Assembly: GCA_001412425.1 (NCBI GenBank)
Contig: LKUH01000368.1
Span: forward strand, 1-11,885
DNA: 11,885 nt
Direction of reading: 5' to 3'
From: Candidatus Cloacimonas sp. SDB
GTDB lineage: Bacteria; Cloacimonadota; Cloacimonadia; Cloacimonadales; TCS61
The position numbers and the translations under genes were made by a program. Numbering within the stretch: the stretch's first letter is position 1; each line of letters opens with the position of its first letter. Below the pieces are notes generated by a model. That model did not search any database. It was not told the origin of the DNA and worked only from the letters and a program-made list of their open reading frames with translations. This document shows, one piece after another, positions 6,285-11,885 of this stretch.

Positions 6285-8438
6285 TTAAAACCTGAATTCA
6301 ACTCCCAGAGACATGGTTTTTACAGTTTCGTCTTTCCCTTTAATTCTGCCGTTGTTATTGAGATCGATATATCGTTCTTTATAGCTGCCGATCAATTGTG
6401 TGCTGGGTATTATACTATAACCCAACTTCCCTTCAATAAAAGCTGAGGGAGCTTTAATTGCTGTCAGTTTATCAAAATTTGTCTGTCCATATTTAATTTC
6501 GGCTGTGGCGAGATTCGGAATAATTCTTTGTTCCAGTCTCACATTTCCCCAGATAGATTTGTTTCGGTAATCTTTTTTGCCGTACATATCTTCATAGGAA
6601 ACAGTAACATAAAGGAAATTAAACAGATTGGTGGTTAAACTGGCATACCAGCCAGAAGCTTCCGGAGATAATGGAACCAGCATTTCCTTGGTCGTTAGAA
6701 CATAGGAAGTGTCGTTTTCCATAGTAACAGTAGTTCTTTCGGCATCGTAAAGATAGTCGAAGAAAGATGGCAGAAAATCCTCTTCGTAATGTCTGAATTC
6801 CAGCTTCAGATCAAAAATCAGAAAGCGGGAATAAAATCCGGGAAAGATAAAACCGTTATTATGCCCGGCTATCTGGGCAAATTCTCCGTAATGGCTCAGA
6901 TAAAATAATTTACTGCTGTATAAAGGCAGTTCGTAATCGAGTCCAAAAACAGTAACGTAATCCTTGCCTAAATCTTGGAAAGATGGATTTCTAAGGCTGT
7001 TCAGGGTTTCAGAACTGTAAAACCATTCCAGGAAATCATCTTCACTCGCATCCGGATTCCATTCCAGAAAAGCATTCCTGAAAATATCAATATCGTGATC
7101 TACCTGATTATGCCATTTATCGTTATAGGGAAAGTCATCAAAGATATCAGGATAATTATCTCCATCGCTGTCCATTAAACCTTTAAATTGATTTCTATCG
7201 TGAGCGATAGTGGTTCCCAGGATCAGATGGTTCAGTAAAGGGAGTTCGGATTCTAAAAGAGGCTGTATAGTTAATCTTCCTGCCAGGATCTCATTTTTAA
7301 ATAGGTTGGAAGTAAAACCCTCCAGGGTTATATTTGCTACAGGTAATCTGCCTCCCAGCTGCAGTCCGATCTGCTTCATATCGGGATAGTAGAGCATGTT
7401 GGTATAATCCTTCATCACCAGCCCATGTCCCAGAGTATAATCGTAAAATCCTCCGATCTTGCCAAACACCGGATCCCCCCGGTGTCCATATCTCAGATAA
7501 AGGATCTTAGCCAGGTAATCTTCAAAATCATCCCAGTCCTCCTTTCTGATTTTTCCGTCTCCATCAATCAGCAGTTCAATATCCAGTCCTATGCCAAATT
7601 TACCGATTATCAGCTCCGGCATGAAACTGACACGGGTGTAGATCTCACCATTCATTAAAGTTGTTCCCACAGATCCTCCCATACTGATTCCCTGGGAGGG
7701 TTTCTCCGAGGAAGAGGAAGCAGCTTCTGGTGCTGAATGTGTTTTATTTTCAGGAAGAACAGATTCTGGTGAAGAAGGTAAGGTCTGCTGCGGCTGGCTA
7801 CTTTTTTCCTGTGGCTCTAAAGGTTCAATTTCTGCTTTCAGGAATTCGATAATCTCGGCTGGAAGCTCGGCAGTATTAAACTCTGAAATTGTTATTATAC
7901 CGGAACCACTGGTCTGGGCATGTTCACCTGCTGAAGCAGTTCCGATCAGATCATCAATTTTATTCCGAATGAAAACATTGCCTTTAAAAGTATAGATATC
8001 TGTATCTCCATTCGACTGAAAAGCAACCAGAAATTCAGTTCCTTTAACCGAGACTACAGTAGTAGATGTCTCAATTTCAAAATCTCCCTTATCTTTGGAG
8101 ATCCTGGCCCAGATCTTCCCAGCAGCTAATTTGCATTTTTTGTTAAGTTTATCGTAATCCTTTTTAGCTTCGATCTTTAAAGAGCTGTTGGGAAAAAGTT
8201 TTACCAGCGAATTATTATCATTGAACTGTATGGCGGCAAATGAATTAGATCCGGTTTCCAGCAGGTCTCCGTTAAACAGAATATCACCTTTCTGAACCGG
8301 ATAAGTACTGTCATTACGGGTTAAAATAACATTTTCGTTAACTTTAAGAGTGACGGCAATATGATCGACTGAAAACAGAGGAGAGATAATTGTGCTGAAA
8401 AAAAGAAAAAAACTTAAATATACGGAAACTCTCATCAT
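6285..8438 (-). CDS. FecR-domain outer-membrane beta-barrel protein with calcium-type loops
   Basis: This 717-residue protein has a signal peptide (residues 1-23), a FecR-like domain (about 26-185), a Pro/Ser/Glu linker (about 205-250) and a long region rich in alternating aromatic strands ending LGVEFRF, the terminal Phe typical of outer-membrane barrels. The FecR part shows VQKGDILFNGDLLETG, an LFPNSSLKIE strand, and VVSVKGTEFLVA. Three acidic loops resemble calcium sites: IDGDGKIRKED (about 290-300), DSDGDNYPDIFD (423-434, thrombospondin-3 style), and DLNNNGRIKGKD (692-703, a full EF-hand-type spacing). No TonB plug is apparent, so this is not a classic FecA or FecR pair. I placed the start at ATG 8438. 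A GTG at 8447 is in frame but would leave almost no leader after the promoter, and ATG 8435 is equally possible. Function is unknown; a surface or envelope structural role is inference. It is the first gene of the minus operon. Confidence 0.8.
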   Translation of the reverse strand: MMRVSVYLSFFLFFSTIISPLFSVDHIAVTLKVNENVILTRNDSTYPVQKGDILFNGDLLETGSNSFAAIQFNDNNSLVKLFPNSSLKIEAKKDYDKLNKKCKLAAGKIWARISKDKGDFEIETSTTVVSVKGTEFLVAFQSNGDTDIYTFKGNVFIRNKIDDLIGTASAGEHAQTSGSGIITISEFNTAELPAEIIEFLKAEIEPLEPQEKSSQPQQTLPSSPESVLPENKTHSAPEAASSSSEKPSQGISMGGSVGTTLMNGEIYTRVSFMPELIIGKFGIGLDIELLIDGDGKIRKEDWDDFEDYLAKILYLRYGHRGDPVFGKIGGFYDYTLGHGLVMKDYTNMLYYPDMKQIGLQLGGRLPVANITLEGFTSNLFKNEILAGRLTIQPLLESELPLLNHLILGTTIAHDRNQFKGLMDSDGDNYPDIFDDFPYNDKWHNQVDHDIDIFRNAFLEWNPDASEDDFLEWFYSSETLNSLRNPSFQDLGKDYVTVFGLDYELPLYSSKLFYLSHYGEFAQIAGHNNGFIFPGFYSRFLIFDLKLEFRHYEEDFLPSFFDYLYDAERTTVTMENDTSYVLTTKEMLVPLSPEASGWYASLTTNLFNFLYVTVSYEDMYGKKDYRNKSIWGNVRLEQRIIPNLATAEIKYGQTNFDKLTAIKAPSAFIEGKLGYSIIPSTQLIGSYKERYIDLNNNGRIKGKDETVKTMSLGVEFRF

Positions 8439-8462
8439 TGACCCCACAGCAATCTTTTTGGC

Positions 8463-8492
8463 AGTATATTCAACTTAAGACCTGAATGTCAA
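8463..8492 (-). promoter_or_regulatory. Sigma-70-type promoter of the fecR-like/tatD/tcdA operon
   Basis: On the minus strand TTGACA (8492-8487) is followed after 18 bases by TATACT (8468-8463), matching the housekeeping consensus at 11 of 12 positions. Transcription would begin near 8456, leaving a leader of roughly 18 bases before the ATG at 8438. This supports the chosen start over the GTG at 8447. It is the only near-consensus promoter I found in the window. Confidence 0.75.
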
Positions 8493-8570
8493 GTAGTATC
8501 ATCTGGTTAAATTACATAATTTTAACAGGTATCGAGCTGGATCCGGCAGAATTAAATTCGGATGTTTTTA

Positions 8571-8604
8571 TAGACAAAGAGAAAATCTGAAAATCTTTTG
8601 TCTA
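8571..8604. promoter_or_regulatory. Dyad upstream of the NFACT-queC operon
   Basis: TAGACAAA (8571-8578) and TTTGTCTA (8597-8604) are perfect inverted repeats. An inner AGA (8580 to 8582 with G8579 bulged, sequence AGA within GAGAA) can pair with TCT near 8594-8596. The loop is AT-rich. The left arm overlaps a possible -10 element (TATAGA, 8569-8574) that has no good -35. The right arm ends just before the purine-rich ribosome region. It could be an operator or a leader hairpin covering the start region. No T-tract follows, so it is not a terminator. Confidence 0.4.
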
Positions 8605-8616
8605 GAGAGGTAGGAG

Positions 8617-10083
8617 ATGGAATATAAATTTCTTTCAGCCTGGGTGGAACAGAATAAGTTTAAAAACCTGATATTTCAGGATTTACTGCTCTTCAGGGAT
8701 CAATATGCGGTTAAATTTGCCCGAACCGGTAACTTTCTGCAGATCAATCTGGCTTCTGAAGGCTGTTTTTGTTTTTTTAGCGATAAGAAAAAGATACCTT
8801 TTAAATCTGCTAAAAGCTTGAATAGAATAAATTATGAGCTTAAAGGATCTTGCTTAAATGAGATAAAAATTGCTGAGAAGGACAGGATAATTTTTTCCGA
8901 TTTTTCCTATCTGGATATGGAAAATCATCTTAAAGAATATCGACTGATAATTGAACTGATACCGCGATTTCAGAATATAATTCTGACTCAGAAAGAAGCC
9001 TCTGGCGAATATCTTATCCTTGATGCCATCAGAAAAATATCTTTTGCCGACAACCTGCAAAGGCAGATACTTCCAAACCAGAAATACAAACTGCCTGACA
9101 GCAAATATGATAATGAAACAGATGAGATAATCTTGCCGGTGGACTTCAATGATCAGGGCAAAATTAAAACTTCAGATAATAAACGTGCAGGTTATTTACG
9201 CATAAATAGCTTATTTGAAGACCTTTTTTATGAGGTCATTCTGAAAAACAGGATCAATAAACTTCAGGATGATGCCAGGAAGAAAGTCCTGAAGAGTATT
9301 GAAAAAAAAGAGAAAAAGAACACAAAATTGATGCGAGAACTGGAAGAAACAGGCAGGGAAAAAACCTGGAAAAAATGGGCGGACCTGCTGAAAATAAATT
9401 TAAAAAAAGTGAAACCCGGCAATAAAATTGTTACTGTTATCGACTATTTCAGCGAAGAGCAGAAACAGATTGAAATACCGCTATTCCCTGAATTAACACC
9501 CCAGGGAAATGTGCAGCTTTATTATAAGAAGTACAGGAAAGCAAGAGATGGGAAAAAAATGATTCGGGAACAGATCAGAAAAACCAGGCAGGAAATAGAG
9601 GAATTAAAAAACAGCTTAAATGACATTCCCTTTATGGAAACATATCTCAACCCTGATGAGAAATCTGCAGCACCTGCAAAAGTAACCGGTAAATTTCGTA
9701 CTCTTAAAATTGATTCTGATTGGGAAATCTTCATCGGCAGAACCAGCAGTGAAAATGATTTTCTGACTACCAGATTTGCCAAATCAGATGACTGGTGGTT
9801 TCACACCAGAATATTCAAAGGAACCCATATTATCTTGAGAAACTATAACAAAAAAGAACTTCCGGAAAGGCTCTTGAATATTTGCTGCAGAATTGCAGCT
9901 TATTACAGTAAAGCTAAAAAGTCCGCAAATGTCCCGGTTGATTATACTCAGATCCGTTATGTAAGAAAACCGCGGAAAAGCCCGCCGGGATATGTGATTT
10001 ATTCTAATCAGAAAACCTTATATGTTGACCCTTTAAGTTTAAGAGATGGTAAGAAAGAAATTGAAAAGTGGAAGAAAAAGTAA
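8617..10083 (+). CDS. NFACT-family protein (RqcH-like), short form without a visible helix-hairpin-helix region
   Basis: This 488-residue protein is related to RqcH/Rqc2, which binds stalled 50S-peptidyl-tRNA complexes and adds alanine tails. The NFACT-N part retains KDRIIF with D89-R90, matching the Asp-Arg pair needed for tRNA binding in RqcH, then IELIPRFQNIILTQ (like the EIMGRHSN segment) and LPNQKYKLP. A charged coiled coil covers about residues 205-350. The NFACT-R domain (about 365-470) is well conserved: IFIGRTSSENDFLTT, DDWWFHTR, GTHIILR, YYSKAKKS, VPVDYTQIRYVRKP, PPGYVIY. RqcH is about 80 residues longer; the stretch between KLP and the coiled coil is short and the usual GVSPLFAKE-like hairpin motif is missing. 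The ATG follows AGAGGTAGGAG, and earlier fibronectin-binding names for this family should be treated with caution. It leads the operon with queC. Confidence 0.87.
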   Translation: MEYKFLSAWVEQNKFKNLIFQDLLLFRDQYAVKFARTGNFLQINLASEGCFCFFSDKKKIPFKSAKSLNRINYELKGSCLNEIKIAEKDRIIFSDFSYLDMENHLKEYRLIIELIPRFQNIILTQKEASGEYLILDAIRKISFADNLQRQILPNQKYKLPDSKYDNETDEIILPVDFNDQGKIKTSDNKRAGYLRINSLFEDLFYEVILKNRINKLQDDARKKVLKSIEKKEKKNTKLMRELEETGREKTWKKWADLLKINLKKVKPGNKIVTVIDYFSEEQKQIEIPLFPELTPQGNVQLYYKKYRKARDGKKMIREQIRKTRQEIEELKNSLNDIPFMETYLNPDEKSAAPAKVTGKFRTLKIDSDWEIFIGRTSSENDFLTTRFAKSDDWWFHTRIFKGTHIILRNYNKKELPERLLNICCRIAAYYSKAKKSANVPVDYTQIRYVRKPRKSPPGYVIYSNQKTLYVDPLSLRDGKKEIEKWKKK

Positions 10084-10091
10084 GAGGTATT

Positions 10092-10787
10092 ATGGCTGAA
10101 AATGGAATTGTACTTGTCAGTGGAGGTATGGACAGCCTGGTAGTGGCAGCACTGGCAAACCAGGAGTGTGAAAAGGTCTATTTTCTGCACCTTAATTATG
10201 GGCAGAAAACAGAAGATCGGGAGTTGAAGTCCTTTCAGCAAATTGTGGAACATTTCCAACCGGCAGACTCCTTAATTGCTGACGTAAGTTACTTAAAAAA
10301 TATCGGAGGTTCAAGTCTTACCGATGAAAGCATTGCAGTTAAAAATCATACCGGATCAAATGAAGTGCCGGATTCTTATGTGCCGTTCAGAAATGCCCAT
10401 CTTGTTACAATTGCCACCAGTTGGGCTGAAGTTTTAGGTGTGGGCAGAATTTACCTTGGAGCAGTAGAGGAAGACAGTTCAGGTTATCCAGATTGCCGGG
10501 AATCTTTTTTCCGGGCTTTGGAAAAAGCAGTGGATCTGGGGACAAAAGCTGAGACAAAAATTAAATTGATTACCCCTGTTATTCATAAAACTAAATCTGC
10601 AATAATCAAAATGGGTAAGAAGCTTGATGTACCCTTCCAATACAGTTGGAGCTGTTACCGTAACAATGACATCGCCTGCGGTGTTTGCGATAGTTGTGTG
10701 TTGAGGATCAATTCCTTTAAACAAGCCGGAATTAAGGATCCCATTCCTTACAATATTAATATTGATTGGCAGGAGGAGATAGAATGA
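10092..10787 (+). CDS. queC: 7-cyano-7-deazaguanine synthase QueC
   Basis: This 231-residue ATP-dependent enzyme converts 7-carboxy-7-deazaguanine to preQ0 with ammonia, on the queuosine pathway. It has the PP-loop VSGGMDS (residues 9-15), NYGQKTEDRE (the family's DYGQRH region), VPFRNAHL, EEDSSGYPDCRESFF, and the zinc site SCYRNNDIACGVCDSC with four cysteines, followed by LRINSFKQAGIKDPIPY. Length fits the family. An ATG at 10068 inside the preceding gene is in frame but has no ribosome site. The ATG at 10092 has AGAGG 4 bases upstream and gives the standard QueC N-terminus. It begins 8 bases after the NFACT stop. QueD, QueE, FolE and Tgt are not in the window, so whether the cell makes queuosine or only preQ0 cannot be judged here. 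Confidence 0.93.
   Translation: MAENGIVLVSGGMDSLVVAALANQECEKVYFLHLNYGQKTEDRELKSFQQIVEHFQPADSLIADVSYLKNIGGSSLTDESIAVKNHTGSNEVPDSYVPFRNAHLVTIATSWAEVLGVGRIYLGAVEEDSSGYPDCRESFFRALEKAVDLGTKAETKIKLITPVIHKTKSAIIKMGKKLDVPFQYSWSCYRNNDIACGVCDSCVLRINSFKQAGIKDPIPYNINIDWQEEIE
10771..10776 (+). promoter_or_regulatory. Ribosome binding site that fixes the start of the secreted propeller-like gene
   Basis: AGGAGG sits 7 bases before the ATG at 10784, an ideal distance. A TTG at 10766 is in frame but lies upstream of this site and would add a short charged tail (AGGDR) before the signal peptide. The site is inside the last codons of queC. Confidence 0.8.
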
Positions 10788-11785
10788 TGAAAATTTTTCT
10801 TAGTACAATTGCTGTAATTATTTTTTTGGAACTGGCTATTTGTTCAGAAATTGAAATCAAAATAAATGAGATCGAACTGGCAGGCCCAATTACAGACAGG
10901 AATTCGGAACTTTCAGGTATGACCTGGTATGAAGGGTGGCTCATATTAATGCCGCAATACCCAAATTATCCTGATTATGAGGGGGCAGGAAGGTTATTCA
11001 AAATCCATTACAATAAATTGCTGGAATATATTGTGGGGGATGTTCCTCTGCCTATTACTCCCGAAGAGATCAGTATTAATGTAGATTGGTTTCAGAAAAA
11101 TATTCCCGGATTTGAAGGGTTTGAAGCTATTGCTTTTCAGGAAAATAAAGTTTTCCTTACCATAGAATCCGAACCGGAGAAGATCATTGGGTATGTTATT
11201 TCAGGCATAATTGATGACGAGATTTCGGAAATAATTCTCGATACCTTAAAAGTGGTAGATATTGCTCCTCAGGCAGATGTTCCCAATGCCAGCGAAGAAT
11301 CAATTTTCCTCTACGAAAATAAAGTATTTACCATTTATGAAGCTAATGGTGTGAATATTAATCCACAACCTGTAGTTCATGTTTTTGACCTGGAATTGAA
11401 TCCTTTGGGAACGATCAATTTTCCTAATATTGAATACCGGATCACGGATGTTACAGCAGTGAACTCCGAAAATGAATTCTGGGCAATCAATTATTTCTGG
11501 CCGGGAGAAAGGGAATTTTATAAACCGGGTGCAGATAAGTTTACAGAAATCTATGGTGCGGGTGAAACACACGCAAAAACAGATGTGGTGGAAAGGCTTG
11601 TTAAATATAATATTATTGATGGCATTATCAGTATATCTCAGCAAGCTCCTATACAACTGAGATTAGATACAGAAGCCAGGAATCTGGAAGGTCTGGTAAG
11701 ATTAGATGATCAGGGTTTTCTGGTCTGTACTGATAAGCATCCCCGAACAATACTGGGCTTCATCCCCCATTGTTTTGATAATTGA
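10784..11785 (+). CDS. Secreted protein of unknown function, probably a beta-propeller (phytase-like/esterase-like type)
   Basis: This 333-residue protein has an N-terminal signal peptide (about residues 1-20) and then beta-rich sequence. Recurrent motifs suggest blades: SELSGMTWYEGWLILMPQ (41-58), GFEGFEAIAF with KVFLTIESE (109-130), ASEESIFLYENKVFTIYEANG (169-189), YRITDVTAVNSENEFWAINYF (218-238), and RNLEGLVRLDDQGFLVCTDKHPRT (299-321). The pattern of SGM/EAIA/EGLV segments resembles the esterase-like-activity-of-phytase group or related propellers, but I can see no catalytic set and do not assign a reaction. A cysteine at 20 follows LAI, which is not a good lipobox, so a soluble exported form is more likely than a lipoprotein. 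The ATG overlaps the queC stop as ATGATGA (10784-10787 shared); a second ATG at 10787 is also possible. Placement behind queC may be only positional. Confidence 0.75.
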   Translation: MMKIFLSTIAVIIFLELAICSEIEIKINEIELAGPITDRNSELSGMTWYEGWLILMPQYPNYPDYEGAGRLFKIHYNKLLEYIVGDVPLPITPEEISINVDWFQKNIPGFEGFEAIAFQENKVFLTIESEPEKIIGYVISGIIDDEISEIILDTLKVVDIAPQADVPNASEESIFLYENKVFTIYEANGVNINPQPVVHVFDLELNPLGTINFPNIEYRITDVTAVNSENEFWAINYFWPGEREFYKPGADKFTEIYGAGETHAKTDVVERLVKYNIIDGIISISQQAPIQLRLDTEARNLEGLVRLDDQGFLVCTDKHPRTILGFIPHCFDN

Positions 11786-11816
11786 ATTGTCGGGTTGGAA
11801 GGGGCTGGCAAAATTT

Positions 11817-11885
11817 ATGATTGAATTATTCTTTCAACAAATTAAAGATTACTTCTTAAAAAAAATTAAGCTGGTTCTAAGTTTT
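11817..11885 (+). CDS. Possible start of a further gene, cut by the window end
   Basis: An ATG at 11817 opens a frame with no stop for 23 codons up to the window end. The predicted residues (MIELFFQQIKDYFLKKIKLV) are a mix of hydrophobic and lysine positions. GGAAGGGG at 11797-11804 could serve as a ribosome site but is 12 bases away, longer than usual. The sequence is too short for a family call and could be chance in AT-rich DNA. Confidence 0.25.
   Translation, partial: MIELFFQQIKDYFLKKIKLVLSF

Noticed and set aside
6285..8447. GTG start at 8447 for the FecR-domain gene
   Set aside because: The promoter predicts transcription beginning near 8456, leaving almost no leader for a ribosome site; ATG 8438 or 8435 has GGGG upstream and gives a cleaner signal peptide.
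10832..10846. Lipobox at the end of the signal peptide of the secreted propeller-like protein
   Set aside because: The residue before Cys is Ile (LAIC), while lipoprotein signals normally need Gly, Ala or Ser there.

Overview
The window is about 11.9 kb of AT-rich bacterial DNA. It has short intergenic gaps, ATGA and TAATG overlaps, and ATG starts, usually with purine-rich ribosome sites. Exported proteins, including an outer-membrane barrel ending in Phe, point to a diderm. A periplasmic TPR sensor kinase, a FecR-domain barrel with calcium-type loops and a hinge-less NFACT protein in one place are reminiscent of FCB-group lineages such as Cloacimonadota. That placement is an inference and no marker gene here proves it. 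I see no rRNA, tRNA, CRISPR array, insertion sequence or phage gene.

Layout. (1) Plus-strand operon, 1-4602: the tail of an unknown gene, adenosine deaminase (add), rmuC, and a TPR sensor histidine kinase gene that is broken. (2) A 163-base convergent gap, 4603-4765, with no convincing terminator. (3) Minus-strand operon, 8438 down to 4766: FecR-domain outer-membrane protein, TatD-family hydrolase, and TcdA-type tRNA dehydratase, driven by a near-consensus sigma-70-type promoter. (4) A divergent control region, 8439-8616, with that promoter and a dyad in front of the opposite operon. (5) Plus-strand operon, 8617-11785: NFACT/RqcH-like protein, queC, and a secreted propeller-like protein. A possible further gene starts at 11817 and runs off the window.

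How the genes fit together. The set is mostly housekeeping: purine salvage (Add), DNA maintenance (RmuC), tRNA modification (TcdA for ct6A37, QueC for queuosine) and probable ribosome quality control (NFACT). It is mixed with envelope proteins (FecR barrel, secreted propeller, sensor kinase). Translation-linked genes occur in both the minus operon (tcdA) and the right-hand operon (NFACT, queC).

Most notable result. The sensor kinase gene carries a one-base deletion and an in-frame TAA, and probably an 11-residue in-frame deletion. All three can be read from its strict 40-residue TPR period. I found no clear evidence of a new defence or mobile system; the most unusual intact gene is the FecR/barrel protein with three calcium-type loops.
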